NCBI GenBank assembly: GCA_007693535.1
Contig: REDK01000128.1
Location: forward strand, 1-52,709
Direction: 5' to 3'
Length of the DNA stretch: 52,709 nt
DNA from: Chromatiaceae bacterium
GTDB lineage: Bacteria; Pseudomonadota; Gammaproteobacteria; Chromatiales; Chromatiaceae
Shown here: positions 1 through 9,626 of the stretch, piece after piece
Layout: every line of letters begins with the position of its first letter
Position numbering within the stretch: position 1 is the stretch's first letter
Position numbers and translations under genes: made by a program
Notes under the pieces: generated by a model
What the model saw: the letters and a program-made list of their open reading frames with translations, nothing else
Told to the model about the DNA's origin: nothing
Databases searched by the model: none

Positions 1-330
1 CGCCGCCCCAGCGGCGCCAGCGGTGGCGGTGTCACGCGCGACCCGGGCGCCGTGGCCGGTGGTGGCGCCGGCGGCCCGGGCCAGGCGCTCGCAGTCGCGG
101 ATATCGGCCGCGGCGGCGCGGCCATCGGGATAGATCACCGGCCGATGGTTGGCGCAGCCGCCGCCCCAGAGCAACAGCGCCAGCAGCGCGCTGCCGGTCA
201 GGGCCCATGGCCGCAACGGGGTCGATGACGGCGCGATGCACTGGACCGGCGACCGGGTCGGTCGCCGGCGGCAGCGTGTGGCAACTGGGCCCATGGCTGG
301 GCTGATGACCGGTGGTGACAGCTTGCTCAT
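1..330 (-). CDS. Putative glycine-zipper-like lipoprotein, cut by window edge
   Basis: The gene starts at 330 and runs off the left edge, so only the first 110 codons are present. The ATG is preceded by a strong Shine-Dalgarno stretch (AGGAGAG). A charged N-terminus is followed by a hydrophobic run and a lipobox-like end (LLLWGGGC), which suggests signal peptidase II processing and a lipid anchor. The mature part carries a short CERLAR-type segment and then an Ala/Gly-rich stretch (ARDTATAGAAGAA), as in small lipoproteins with a glycine-zipper domain. Export and anchoring are inferred from the signal; the glycine-zipper family is a guess because the C-terminus is missing. It diverges from hslO. 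Confidence 0.5.
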   Translation of the reverse strand, partial: MSKLSPPVISPAMGPVATRCRRRPTRSPVQCIAPSSTPLRPWALTGSALLALLLWGGGCANHRPVIYPDGRAAAADIRDCERLARAAGATTGHGARVARDTATAGAAGAA

Positions 331-658
331 CTGGTCTCTCCTCTGTTCTGATCGGGCCGTATGTCAGGTACACGACCCGCGCGTCGAAGGCGGGGTGCTG
401 CGTGATGCACGATTGCGCCGGCTACTTTCAGTCGTGCCAGGGGCAACTGTGGCGACTGGCGCTGGTCGAATACGGTCGCCGTGTCCGGCATCCTGGGGTC
501 CAGTGAGTGGCCCTGCCGCGCCGGTTCGAACCGCTTGCAACTGGTCCCGACCTCCAGCCGCCCGCAGGCCCAGCATTCCCGGTTTGGACCAGCACCCCTG
601 TTTCAGATCGGCATCTTTACAGATCGGTATCAGGTTCAGCTCAGGATCAGGAGTCCCC
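331..658. other. Gene-free divergent intergenic region
   Basis: This stretch separates the divergent lipoprotein gene and hslO. It should hold both promoters, but no convincing -35/-10 pair stands out. A 12-bp palindrome, cggttcgaaccg, lies near 523-534. Open frames crossing it lack ribosome sites and read as low-complexity Arg/Pro/Ser protein. Confidence 0.5.
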
Positions 659-1525
659 ATGCACGCCGACAGTCTGCATCGATTCATCCTCGAAGGCGCC
701 GGCGTGCGGGGCGAACTGGTGCAACTACAGGCCAGTTGGCAGGCGGTCCTGGCGCGCCATCCCTATCCGGTGCCGGTGCAGCGGCCGTTGGGTGAGGCAC
801 TGGCGGCGGTGTTGCTGCTGGCCGCCACCCTCAAGTTCGAGGGTTCGCTGATCCTGCAGGTGCAGGGGGACGGCCCGCTGCGCAGCATCGTCGCCCAGGC
901 CACTCATCGACGGACCGTGCGCGGCCTCGCCCGCTGGGAGGGCGAGGTGCCGGCCGGCGCGCTGACTGACCAGGTCGGCAGCGGCCTGCTGGTGATGACT
1001 ATCGACCCTGCACAGGGTGAGCGCTATCAGGGGGTGGTGCCGGTGACCGGTGCGCATCTGGGCGCAGCGGTGGAGGGCTGGTTTGCCAACTCCGAGCAAT
1101 TGCCCACCCGGCTCTGGTTTGCCGTGGACGCCGAGCGCGTCGCCGGACTGCTGCTGCAGCGCATCCCCGCGGCGGTCGCCGATGCCGACGACTGGCACCG
1201 CACCACCTTGCTCGCCGGTACCGTCGGCGCGCGAGAACTGCTGGAGTTGCCGGTCGCCAACTTGCTGCGACGGCTGTTCCACGAGGAGGACGTGCGGCTG
1301 TTCGAGCCGGAGCCGGTCGCCTTCCGCTGCGGCTGCTCGCGCGGGCGCATTGCTGCCACCCTGCGCGCCCTCGGGCGCGGCGAGATCGAGGCCATCATCG
1401 CTAGCGAGGGCGCGGTGGCGGTGACCTGCGAGTTCTGTAACCGCGACTACCGCTTCGACGCCGTCGATGCCCGCGAGCTATTTGCCGACGCGGTGCCGAG
1501 CAGCGGCCCGGCCACACGCCATTGA
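659..1525 (+). CDS. hslO: Hsp33 redox-regulated holdase chaperone
   Basis: This 288-residue protein matches Hsp33 along its length. The C-terminal zinc module is clear: Cys224 and Cys226 (CGC) and Cys257 and Cys260 (CEFC). In the family these four cysteines bind zinc when reduced and form disulfides under oxidative plus heat stress, switching on holdase activity in the cytoplasm. The central part carries the conserved hydrophobic segment around GEALAAVLLLAATLKFEG. The ATG at 659 is chosen because a purine-rich site (aggatcaggag) sits just upstream and the family N-terminus begins there; the frame is open further upstream but reads as non-coding. It appears to be a single gene. Confidence 0.93.
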   Translation: MHADSLHRFILEGAGVRGELVQLQASWQAVLARHPYPVPVQRPLGEALAAVLLLAATLKFEGSLILQVQGDGPLRSIVAQATHRRTVRGLARWEGEVPAGALTDQVGSGLLVMTIDPAQGERYQGVVPVTGAHLGAAVEGWFANSEQLPTRLWFAVDAERVAGLLLQRIPAAVADADDWHRTTLLAGTVGARELLELPVANLLRRLFHEEDVRLFEPEPVAFRCGCSRGRIAATLRALGRGEIEAIIASEGAVAVTCEFCNRDYRFDAVDARELFADAVPSSGPATRH

Positions 1526-2266
<741 letters not shown>

Positions 2267-2315
2267 GATCGGGGCCGGCAGCCGGCACCGCCGCTGGCCG
2301 CGCTCCTTGCCCGTC

Positions 2316-3014
2316 ATGGGTCAACTCGGCTTGCCGCTGCGGCTCCCTGCCGCCGGTGCTCTCGACCGCTTCGTGGTCGCCGGCAATCTGGAGGCTTTTG
2401 CGGCGTTGCGCCACTGGCTGGGCGGCGACGGCGAGCCCTGCCTGTTCCTGCACGGCGAGGCCCACAGCGGCAAGACCCACCTGTTGCAGGGGGCAGCGGA
2501 CGACCTGGCCCGCCGTGGCCGCGGGGTGCTGTACCTGCCCCTTGGGCACGCAGCGTTGACCCCGGCGGTGCTCGCCGATCTGGAACGGCTGGATGGCGTG
2601 ATCATCGACGCCCTCGAGGCGATCGCCGGCGAGCCGGCCTGGGAACGCGGGCTGTTCGATCTCTACAACCGGCTGCGCGAGGCCGGCCGTCGCCTGTTGG
2701 CGGCGGCGCGGCAGCCGCCGGCGCAGCTCGCGCTGCGGCTGCCGGACCTGCGTTCGCGCCTCGGCGCCGGACCAGTCTATGGCCTGCGCCCGCTCGACGA
2801 CAGCGGGCGGGCCGAACTGTTGCGGCGTGCCGCCGATGATCGCGGGCTGCCGCTGGAGCAGCCAGCGATCGATTACATCCTGGCCCGCTGCCGGCGCGAT
2901 CCGGGCTGGCTGTGCCGCTTCGTGGAACGGCTTGATGCGGCCAGCTTGGCCGCCCGGCGCGCGCCCACGGTGCGCTTCATCGCCAGTCTGCTCGAGCGCT
3001 CCGCGCTAGATTGA
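2316..3014 (+). CDS. hda: Hda, DnaA-related regulatory inactivator (AAA+)
   Basis: This 232-residue AAA+ protein resembles DnaA domain III and matches the length and N-terminus of Hda, including a QLGLPLRLP clamp-binding-like motif at the start. Hda works with the sliding clamp to trigger hydrolysis of DnaA-ATP after initiation. The Walker A loop is intact (GEAHSGKTH, near residues 44-52), whereas E. coli Hda has a degenerate one. The ATG at 2316 is chosen because the QL-LPL motif follows it directly, as in relatives; an upstream in-frame ATG at 2250 would add a poorly conserved basic leader overlapping wrbA. It converges on the MFS gene. Confidence 0.85.
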   Translation: MGQLGLPLRLPAAGALDRFVVAGNLEAFAALRHWLGGDGEPCLFLHGEAHSGKTHLLQGAADDLARRGRGVLYLPLGHAALTPAVLADLERLDGVIIDALEAIAGEPAWERGLFDLYNRLREAGRRLLAAARQPPAQLALRLPDLRSRLGAGPVYGLRPLDDSGRAELLRRAADDRGLPLEQPAIDYILARCRRDPGWLCRFVERLDAASLAARRAPTVRFIASLLERSALD

Positions 3015-3019
3015 AGGGG

Positions 3020-3038
3020 TTGGCCGCTCCAGGGCCAA
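3020..3038. terminator. Short hairpin between convergent hda and MFS genes
   Basis: ttggcc and ggccaa form a 6-bp stem around a 7-base loop in the 24-base gap between two convergent genes. No clear T-tract follows on either strand, so it would be a weak bidirectional terminator. Confidence 0.3.
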
Positions 3039-4232
3039 TCAGGGCCGGCGGCGTCCAGTGCGCCGCTCCAGGCGCTGCATCGTCAGCAGGCAGCCGAGGC
3101 CGATCAGCATCAGCGCCGCCACCGCGAGCAGGGCGCTGTCGAAGTGGCCGGTGCGCTCGGCCAGCTCCCCGGCCAGCACCGGGGCGATGATCTGGGCCAG
3201 CCCGAAGCCGATGGTCAGCCGCGCCATGATGCTGGCCGGATGGGCGGGATAACGCACCCCAACCATGGTCAGCACCAGGGAGACGATGCCGATGAAGGTG
3301 GCCCCGAACAGCAGGGCGCTGGCGATCGCCGCTGCCAGCGAGGACGACCAGACCGGCAGCAGGATGCCGACGATCTGCAACCCCCAGGCTGTCTGCAGGG
3401 TTGGCAGATAGCCCAGGCGCCGGGCGATGCGGTCCCACAGCAGCGGCGCCGGCGCTGCCGCGATCCCCACCAGCAGCCACATCCATACCCCCTGGCCGGC
3501 CAGGCCCGGTTGCTGCTCGGTGATCACCGCGGTGAAGGTGGCGTTGATGACATACCCGAAGCCAGCGCACAGATAGGCCCCCTGCAACAGCCACAACCAG
3601 GCCCGGCGCGGCTCGGTACCGGGCGTGCTGGCGTCGTCGCTGGTGCCGGCGGCATTCAACGCGGCCGCGGGCGGGCGCGGCAGCCCCAGCCAGGCCGGCA
3701 GTAGCAGGAGTGCCCCGACCAGTCCCAACACCAGCCATTGGGTACGCCAGTCCAGCCAGCCCAGGGTCAGTTCCACTAGCAGCGCGCCCAGGACGATGCC
3801 TAGGCCCAGCCCGCTGAAGTGCAGGCCCAGCTCGCTGCGATACCCATGGCGCAGCAGCCAGTGCAGGATCAGCCCGGAGCCGAGCATCAGCCCGGCGGCG
3901 CTGCTGAGGCCGGCCAGATAGCGGCTCAGCCCCCAGAGCCAGGGCGCCTCGCCCAGGCCCATCATCAGCGTGGTCAGCACCGCCAGCAGCAGCCCCAGGC
4001 GGTAGAGCCGGTCCTTCAGCACCAGGTCGCGCAGCCGCGTGATCAGCAGCAGTCCGGTGAGATAGCCGAGATAGTTCCAGCCTGCGAGCCAGCCGGCCAG
4101 GGCCTCGCCAAGCGCGGTCTGCTGCTGCATCGGTGGGATCATCGGGGTATAGGCAAAGCGGGCGATACCCAGGGTCAGCACCAGGGCGCAGATGCCTGCG
4201 GCGAGCACGCTGGCAGGGCGGGGTGAGGACAA
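3039..4232 (-). CDS. YbfB/YjiJ family MFS transporter
   Basis: This 397-residue protein has about twelve hydrophobic segments in two halves and belongs to the major facilitator superfamily. The opening GIARFAYTPMIPPMQ motif is typical of the YbfB/YjiJ group, whose substrates are mostly unknown. A Thr/Ser/Asp-rich loop (around residues 195-210) separates the halves. The start is a TTG at 4232, supported by AGGAG about six bases upstream and the family N-terminus; no ATG lies at a suitable place. The gene stands alone, convergent with hda. The substrate cannot be told from the sequence. Confidence 0.85.
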   Translation of the reverse strand: MSSPRPASVLAAGICALVLTLGIARFAYTPMIPPMQQQTALGEALAGWLAGWNYLGYLTGLLLITRLRDLVLKDRLYRLGLLLAVLTTLMMGLGEAPWLWGLSRYLAGLSSAAGLMLGSGLILHWLLRHGYRSELGLHFSGLGLGIVLGALLVELTLGWLDWRTQWLVLGLVGALLLLPAWLGLPRPPAAALNAAGTSDDASTPGTEPRRAWLWLLQGAYLCAGFGYVINATFTAVITEQQPGLAGQGVWMWLLVGIAAAPAPLLWDRIARRLGYLPTLQTAWGLQIVGILLPVWSSSLAAAIASALLFGATFIGIVSLVLTMVGVRYPAHPASIMARLTIGFGLAQIIAPVLAGELAERTGHFDSALLAVAALMLIGLGCLLTMQRLERRTGRRRP

Positions 4233-4635
4233 AGGCGGCTCCTGTATTGGCGGTTGGCACCGGATCGCGGCTCCGGCTGCGGTCCCGACCTTGTTCCCCG
4301 CCGGGGCGGGACGCGATCGGGTCGGGATCGGGGCCGGCAGTCTATCCGCTCGCTAGTCCCGGCTGGCAGGCAGTTGAGCCGGCGCAAGGGCGTGGTCGGT
4401 ATAGCCTTGATCGCAATGAGGCATCTTGGTTTGATACCGTCGGTAGCGGCCGGCTGCTGACCGCGGCGACCGGACGACCGTCGGCGGGCCTGGCCAGCGT
4501 ATCGATGGTCTTTGCCGGTCAGGCGGCCTGGACAACAGCGGCGGCCGGCCGTCACGACATCGGGGTGCCCCGATGACCGGCTCAGCTTGCTCTTCCGCCC
4601 GCCCAAGCGGGCTCACACGCGAAAGGTTTCATGCT
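4233..4635. other. Gene-free intergenic region
   Basis: This separates the divergent MFS gene and the zinc-ribbon gene. It contains a GC-rich snapback (cccgccggggcggg, near 4298-4311) and a TATAGC-like hexamer near 4401, but no convincing paired promoter elements. Frames across it look non-coding. Confidence 0.4.
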
Positions 4636-5064
4636 ATGGCCTTGATCTCATGTCCCGAATGTGGCGGCCAGGTCTCGGATCGGGCGCCCACCTGCCCGCA
4701 TTGCGGCGCCCCCATTGCCGGCGTTGTCAACGCGGCGAGCGTCGCACCGGCCGCGGCAGCCGCTGCCGCCTCGGACCAGGAGCCGGCCTCCGCGCCGACA
4801 ACGGCCGCGGCCGAGCAGGAGCCGGTCGAGCCGTATCGGTTCCAGTTTCGGCTCGCCGGGCGCCGTGTCCCCGTGGCGATGCTGCTGTTTTGGGGTGGCA
4901 TGGTGGTGGGCATGGCCATGAGCTACATCACCCCGCTGCCGGAGGGAGCCGAGCCCGAGCTGTGGCGACGCATTCCCTACGGGATGATCTTCCTTGGGGT
5001 GCTCTGGTTCGCCATCACCGAGTTTTACGAGGCGATGCGCAATCGCCGGCTGCGCCAGGGCTGA
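4636..5064 (+). CDS. Zinc-ribbon membrane protein of unknown function
   Basis: This 142-residue protein begins with a double-CxxC zinc ribbon (CPECG at residues 6-10, CPHCG at 20-24). An Ala/Pro/Glu-rich linker follows, then two predicted membrane segments (about residues 79-98 and 114-128) and a short basic tail. The layout is that of small zinc-ribbon-domain membrane proteins of unknown role. The start is the ATG at 4636 after a gaaagg site; a nearby ATG at 4631 is out of frame, and the longer frame beginning at 4573 adds an unlikely leader. Nothing ties it to the hox genes that follow about 680 bases later. Confidence 0.65.
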   Translation: MALISCPECGGQVSDRAPTCPHCGAPIAGVVNAASVAPAAAAAAASDQEPASAPTTAAAEQEPVEPYRFQFRLAGRRVPVAMLLFWGGMVVGMAMSYITPLPEGAEPELWRRIPYGMIFLGVLWFAITEFYEAMRNRRLRQG

Positions 5065-5741
5065 GGGGCTCGCTGTCAATCCACTGAGCAGTCTGGCGAG
5101 CAGTCGGGGGGTTCGGCGAGCCTTGGGGCCAGCCTGGGTGACTTGCTGGCATGGTGCACGCCCATCGCCGCAGGCGGAAGCCTGCCGCAGGCGCCATCGA
5201 TCCCGACCCCGTCAATTATGGGGCGCGCCGACCGGTGTCGCTGACCCGTAGCCGCAACGGCGTGCGCGAGGCGGCGCTCGTCGGCTGGCTGCTGTATTGG
5301 CAGCCCGGCTTGCGGTATCGTGTTAAAAAACGGGCACATCCCGAGACCGACCTGAGAGCAGGGGCGCGGCATCGCGAGATCGGGCACCCGCCCCGACCCC
5401 CTCGCCGATGCGAAATAACGACGCTGGCCCCGGTGTTGCACCGGGTACCGGATGCGGTTGAGAATCGTACGCGGAACTAGAAACCTCCGCATCGCGGCGG
5501 CAGCGTCTGCGCTCATGGTTATCCACTGGCGCTGCGTCTGGTGCCGAGGTGCCAAGACACCCGATCCGGCCCCCGGGCCCGCGAATCCGACCCCAATGGT
5601 CTGGCTGGCGCTGGCACTGGCGGTGCGGTTCGGCAGCGGTGACCGACACCGCCCAAGAAGCCGGGACCACCCGGCCAACAGCGCCCCGCGGTCGCAGCAC
5701 GCCGCCGGCACCGATCGTCAGCCATCCTCCAGGAGCCAGCC
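5065..5741. other. Gene-free region upstream of the hox cluster
   Basis: About 680 bases without a credible gene precede hoxU, where hoxF would be expected. Frames on both strands read as Arg/Pro/Ala-rich shadow sequence without NADH- or FMN-binding motifs, so no decayed hoxF could be recognised. An A-run (ttaaaaaacgg, near 5324) and a loose sigma-54-like sequence (tggcac at 5612 then gtgcg at 5623) are present but weak. The hox promoter probably lies here. Confidence 0.45.
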
Positions 5742-6473
5742 ATGCCGCTACCGGCCCCCAGCGCGTCCGTTCGCGTCGTCACCTTTAAGATCGACGGGCA
5801 GGACCTCTCCGCGCGCGAAGACGAATCCATCCTCGAGGTCTGTCGCGAACACAAGATCCCCATTCCCAGTCTGTGCTGGATGGAGGGGCTGTCAGTGATC
5901 GGCGCGTGCCGACTCTGCGTGGTCGAGGTCGCCGGCGTCCCCCGGCTGCTCGCCGCCTGCACCACCCGCGTCGCCGAGGGCATGGAGGTCAGCACCGACA
6001 CCGAAAAGCTCCGCCGCTACCGACGCACCCTGGTTGAGATGCTGTTTGCCGAGCGCAACCACGTCTGCTCGGTGTGCGTCTCCAACGGCCATTGCGAACT
6101 GCAATGGCTGGCCCAGACCTGTGGGGTCGATCACGTGCGCATGCCCTATCGCAATGCCGGCTACGCCCTGGACAGCTCCCATGAGATGTTCCGCGTCGAC
6201 CATAACCGGTGTGTGCTTTGTACCCGCTGCGTGCGGGTCTGCGACGAGATCGAGGGTGCCCATACCTGGGACGTCATGGGCCGCGGCAGCGACTGCAAGG
6301 TCATCACCGACCTCGCCCAGCCCTGGGGCGACAGCACCACCTGCACCAGTTGTGGCAAGTGTGTGCAGGTCTGCCCCACCGGGGCGCTGACCAAACAAGG
6401 CACTTCTGCTGGCGAGATGGTCAAAGACCAGCATTTCCTACCCATCCTCGCCCGCCGGAGACACATCCGATGA
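5742..6473 (+). CDS. hoxU: HoxU, iron-sulfur diaphorase subunit of NiFe hydrogenase
   Basis: This 243-residue protein relays electrons between the hydrogenase dimer and the NAD-reducing module in bidirectional hydrogenases. All cluster ligands are visible: a plant-type [2Fe-2S] site (Cys45, Cys56, Cys59, Cys73), a His/Cys [4Fe-4S] site (His107, Cys109, Cys112, Cys118), and two ferredoxin-type [4Fe-4S] sites (Cys157/160/163/167 and Cys201/204/207/211). The ATG follows an AGGAG site. The stop overlaps the hoxY start (ATGA), so the two are translationally coupled. It opens the cluster; the partners HoxF and HoxE are not encoded next to it. NuoG N-terminal regions look similar, but size and neighbours favour HoxU. 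Confidence 0.93.
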   Translation: MPLPAPSASVRVVTFKIDGQDLSAREDESILEVCREHKIPIPSLCWMEGLSVIGACRLCVVEVAGVPRLLAACTTRVAEGMEVSTDTEKLRRYRRTLVEMLFAERNHVCSVCVSNGHCELQWLAQTCGVDHVRMPYRNAGYALDSSHEMFRVDHNRCVLCTRCVRVCDEIEGAHTWDVMGRGSDCKVITDLAQPWGDSTTCTSCGKCVQVCPTGALTKQGTSAGEMVKDQHFLPILARRRHIR

Positions 6474-7066
6474 ACAGCCCCGCGACCACCGCGGCGCCGA
6501 CCGCCGCCGCTCAGCCGGCAACGCCTCCGGCTCCCGGCAAGATCACCGTCGCCACCACCTGGCTCGATGGCTGCTCCGGCTGCCATATGTCGTTCCTCGA
6601 CATGGACGAACGCCTCGTGGATCTGGCCGATCGTATCCACATCGTCTACAGCCCACTGGTCGATGCCAAGGACCTGCCGGAGCAGGTGGACCTGGGCATC
6701 CTCGAGGGCTCGGTCAGCAACGAGGAGGACCTGCACAAGGTCAAGGCCTTCCGCAAACACTGTAAGCTGCTGGTCAGTCTCGGCGACTGTGCCGTCAATG
6801 GCAACGTCCCGGCGATGCGCAACCCGTTCAAGCTCGATGCTGTCATCGAGCGTGCCTATCGCGAGAACGTTGATCACAATCCGCAGATCCCCACCGAGGG
6901 GGTCCCGCGGCTGCTCAAGACCGTGCTGCCGCTGCACGCCGTCGTCCCGGTGGATGTCTTCATTCCCGGCTGCCCGCCGTGTGCGGATGCCATCTTTTAC
7001 GTCCTGTCGGAGTTGATCGCGGGCCGAACCCCGGACCCGATCACCGTTACCCGCTTTGGAGCCTGA
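6470..7066 (+). CDS. hoxY: HoxY, small subunit of NiFe hydrogenase
   Basis: This 198-residue protein is the electron-transfer small subunit that pairs with HoxH. An Ala/Pro-rich leader (residues 1-23) lacks a Tat motif, as expected for a cytoplasmic group 3 enzyme. The proximal [4Fe-4S] ligands are visible: Cys35 and Cys38 (GCSGCH), Cys107 (GDCAVNG) and Cys168 (PGCPPC). Its start overlaps the hoxU stop by four bases. A gene for an exported protein, beginning two bases after its stop, separates it from hoxH, which is unusual because small and large subunits are normally adjacent. Confidence 0.93.
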   Translation: MNSPATTAAPTAAAQPATPPAPGKITVATTWLDGCSGCHMSFLDMDERLVDLADRIHIVYSPLVDAKDLPEQVDLGILEGSVSNEEDLHKVKAFRKHCKLLVSLGDCAVNGNVPAMRNPFKLDAVIERAYRENVDHNPQIPTEGVPRLLKTVLPLHAVVPVDVFIPGCPPCADAIFYVLSELIAGRTPDPITVTRFGA

Positions 7067-7068
7067 GT

Positions 7069-7719
7069 ATGTCTGTCGTCACAGGGAGCCCTGTCGCAAG
7101 GGGGCAAGGTCCGGTTGGAACCCGTGTTGGAATCCCGGCTGGAGCCTGGGCTGGAGTCTGGGCAATCGCCGTCTCCGGCGGCCGGCGCTGCGCCCCGCTG
7201 GCACTGGCGGTCCTGCTGGCCGCGCTGCCGGCGGGGGCCATGGCCAAAAAGCCCTCGCTGCAGGAGGTCGAGCAGCGGGTCCAGCAATTGGAGCAGCGCT
7301 ATCGGGACCTGCTCGAGCGCGTTGAGATCATGGAAAGCACGACCTTTGGGGTGGTGGCCGAAGAGACCGATCTCCGCGTCCCTGGGGAAGACGCGGTGGT
7401 CTGGACCTTCGATGACTATCTCGACAAGCGCCCGTTCAAGGTGTTGTACAAGTCCCTGGACCGCGAAGACGGCCAAATCGAACTGTTGCTGCAGGTCACC
7501 GGCGCGGTGCCAGACGCCAACGCCTGGACCGGCAAACAGAAGGAGGTCCCGGTGACGGTGACGCTGCGCACCGCGGCCGGGCGCGAGACCCATGCGACCT
7601 TCCAGCGCCAGCGTGGCAATCGGGTGGACCCGGGCGCCAATATCCATGTGCGCGCTGACATCGGGGTCGAACAGGCGGCCCTGGCCCGGCAGGTGATCGT
7701 GCAGCACGTCAGCAGGTGA
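7069..7719 (+). CDS. Exported coiled-coil protein inside the hox cluster, function unknown
   Basis: This 216-residue protein was not recognised. The ATG at 7069 lies two bases after hoxY and has a ggag site nine bases upstream. A basic then hydrophobic segment ending ALPAGAMA-KK (near residues 40-60) looks like a signal peptide with an AMA cleavage site, so the protein is probably periplasmic. A coiled-coil stretch follows (EVEQRVQQLEQRYRDLLERVE), then a mixed alpha/beta domain of about 120 residues with a TFDDYLD motif. The leader is lengthened by a 12-bp tandem repeat encoding VGTR, VGIP, AGAW and AGVW. Its partner enzyme is cytoplasmic, so its presence between hoxY and hoxH is odd. A role in the hydrogenase is inferred from position only. 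Confidence 0.6.
   Translation: MSVVTGSPVARGQGPVGTRVGIPAGAWAGVWAIAVSGGRRCAPLALAVLLAALPAGAMAKKPSLQEVEQRVQQLEQRYRDLLERVEIMESTTFGVVAEETDLRVPGEDAVVWTFDDYLDKRPFKVLYKSLDREDGQIELLLQVTGAVPDANAWTGKQKEVPVTVTLRTAAGRETHATFQRQRGNRVDPGANIHVRADIGVEQAALARQVIVQHVSR
7114..7161 (+). repeat. Four imperfect 12-bp tandem units in a signal-peptide leader
   Basis: Units at 7114, 7126, 7138 and 7150 share the pattern g(t/c)tgga plus six variable bases. The 12-bp period keeps the frame and encodes four residues per unit. Confidence 0.7.
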
Positions 7720-8030
7720 AGCAGCCCCCGCGGGGGCCGTGACCGTCGAGGGTTAATGTCGCAGGTAGCGCCTGGCACCCCTGCCCAGACCCAATCGCAG
7801 GCTCGGTGTGACGCCCGCGGGGCGCCCGGATCTGCAGCCGGGATCTCTAACCGGGATCGGCCTCGGAGCCCCGGGGAGCGACCGGCCCCTTTTCGCCCGG
7901 TCGGGTCGGCGCAACGGCGCTGGCCAGCAACGGGAGCAGCACCGCAACCGCCGGAACCGAACGTCGGCAATGCCGACCAATCCGCGCCCCCGGTGTTGCC
8001 ATCCAGACCCCAGCCATACTGGTACCACCC
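7720..8030. other. Gene-free gap before hoxH
   Basis: About 310 bases separate the exported coiled-coil gene from hoxH. A 14-bp palindrome (gcccccgcgggggc, 7724-7737) sits just after the stop and might fold as a hairpin or attenuate read-through. No credible reading frame or clear promoter was seen in the rest. The length suggests that hoxH could have its own transcript start. Confidence 0.4.
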
Positions 8031-9461
8031 ATGAGCCGCACCATCAGCATCGAACCGGTCACCCGCATCGAGGGCCATGCCCGCATCACGTTGCAACTGG
8101 CCGATACCGGCGAGGTCGAGGATGCCCGCTTCCACCTTACCCAGTTCCGCGGCTTCGAGAAGTTCTGCGAGGGCCGCCCCTACCGCGAGATGCCGGCGCT
8201 GACCGCGCGCACCTGCGGCATCTGCCCGGTCAGCCATCTGCTCGCCTCCAACAAGGCGTGCGACGACCTGCTCGCGGTGAAGATCCCGCCCACTGCCGAG
8301 AAGCTGCGGCGGATCATGAATCTGGCGCAGATGGTGCAGTCCCATGCCCTGTCCTTCTTCCATCTGTCCTCGCCGGACCTGCTGCTGGGCTGGGACTCGG
8401 ACCCAGCCAAGCGCAACATCTTCGGGGTCATGGAGGCGGACCCGGACCTTGCCCGCAAAGGCATCCGGCTGCGCCAGATCGGTCAGACCGCGATCGAGAT
8501 CCTAGGCGGCAAGAAGATCCACCCCACCTGGGTTGTCCCCGGCGGGGTCAGCGAGGCGCTGAGTGCCGAGAAGCGCGATGCGATCCTCAAGATGATCCCG
8601 GAAGGGCTAGAGATCGCCAAGGAGACCTTCGCGCTCTACAAGAGTATGGTGCCCAAGTTCAAGGACGAGATCAGCCACTTCGGGACCAAGCCGACCATGT
8701 TCTTCTCTCTGGTCACGCCCAAGGGCAACCTGGAGCATTATGACGGCCTGATCCGGATCAAGGATGCCCAAGGCCGTATCGTCGAAGACATGGTGCCGCC
8801 GAGCGACTATCAGCGCATCGTTGGTGAGGCCGTCGAGGACTTCACCTACATGAAGTTCCCCTACTACAAGCCGATGGGCTATCCCAAGGGCATCTATCGG
8901 GTCGGACCATTGGCCCGGCTCAATAATGCCGATACCTGCGGCACCCCCTTCGCGGATGTTGCCCTGGCCGAGTTCCGCACCCTGCAGGATGATGGCGGGC
9001 CGGTGACCTCGGCCTTTCATTATCATTACGCCCGACTGGTCGAGATCATCTATTCCCTGGAGATGATGCAGCGCCTGCTCAAGGACCCTGACATCCTCGA
9101 TCCGCGCGTGCGCGCCCGTGCCCGTGGCAACCGCGACGAGGGCATCGGCGTCTCCGAGGCACCGCGCGGCACCCTGATGCACCATTACAAGATCGACGAC
9201 GACGGCCTCATCACCTGGGTCGATCTCGTCATTGCCACCGGGCACAACAACCTGGCGATGAATCAGGGTATCCGCGAGGTCGCCGACGCCTACGTCGATG
9301 GCAACCACCTGCGCGAAGGGATGCTGAACCGGGTCGAGGCGGTGATCCGCTGCTACGACCCCTGCCTCTCCTGCGCCTCGCACGCCTTCGGTCAGATGCC
9401 GATGGTCATCGAGCTGCGCGATGCCAGCGGCTACATCGTCGATCGCCTCAGCCGCGACTGA
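8031..9461 (+). CDS. hoxH: HoxH, large catalytic subunit of NiFe hydrogenase
   Basis: This 476-residue protein carries the Ni-Fe centre that oxidises or evolves H2. Both ligand pairs are intact: Cys62 and Cys65 ([10 protein letters not shown]) and Cys445 and Cys448 (DPCLSCASH). The residues after His451 form a 25-residue C-terminal extension, the part that a maturation endopeptidase removes after Ni insertion; hoxW follows downstream. The N-terminal [14 protein letters not shown] is characteristic of large subunits. Length and motifs fit the group 3 cytoplasmic HoxYH type. The ribosome site is weak. Confidence 0.95.
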   Translation: MSRTISIEPVTRIEGHARITLQLADTGEVEDARFHLTQFRGFEKFCEGRPYREMPALTARTCGICPVSHLLASNKACDDLLAVKIPPTAEKLRRIMNLAQMVQSHALSFFHLSSPDLLLGWDSDPAKRNIFGVMEADPDLARKGIRLRQIGQTAIEILGGKKIHPTWVVPGGVSEALSAEKRDAILKMIPEGLEIAKETFALYKSMVPKFKDEISHFGTKPTMFFSLVTPKGNLEHYDGLIRIKDAQGRIVEDMVPPSDYQRIVGEAVEDFTYMKFPYYKPMGYPKGIYRVGPLARLNNADTCGTPFADVALAEFRTLQDDGGPVTSAFHYHYARLVEIIYSLEMMQRLLKDPDILDPRVRARARGNRDEGIGVSEAPRGTLMHHYKIDDDGLITWVDLVIATGHNNLAMNQGIREVADAYVDGNHLREGMLNRVEAVIRCYDPCLSCASHAFGQMPMVIELRDASGYIVDRLSRD

Positions 9462-9626
9462 GCAGACCCACACCGGCCCCAGCCGACCTGGGTTCCGCCC
9501 GCGCCGGGACCGCGCCGAGTGCCATGGATGGCACGCTGCCAGTCTCCCGGTCGCCTTCCCGCCCGCCCGCCCGCCGCGCCGGTTTCGCCTGCGCGTTTAC
9601 CGTCCTGTTTCCGCCAAGGTAACCCT

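Noticed and set aside
518-540. tRNA T-loop-like ggttcgaacc
   Set aside because: It is a simple palindrome; no flanking 5-bp stem, acceptor stem or anticodon arm can be built around it.
149-658. Long N-terminal extension of the hslO frame back to 149
   Set aside because: The extension overlaps the lipoprotein gene, is low-complexity, and the Hsp33 start with a ribosome site is at 659.
5612-5627. Sigma-54-like promoter (tggcac then gtgcg) upstream of hoxU
   Set aside because: The -12 element lacks the expected TTGC, and the match falls in a run of similar tggc/ctgg triplets, so it is likely chance.
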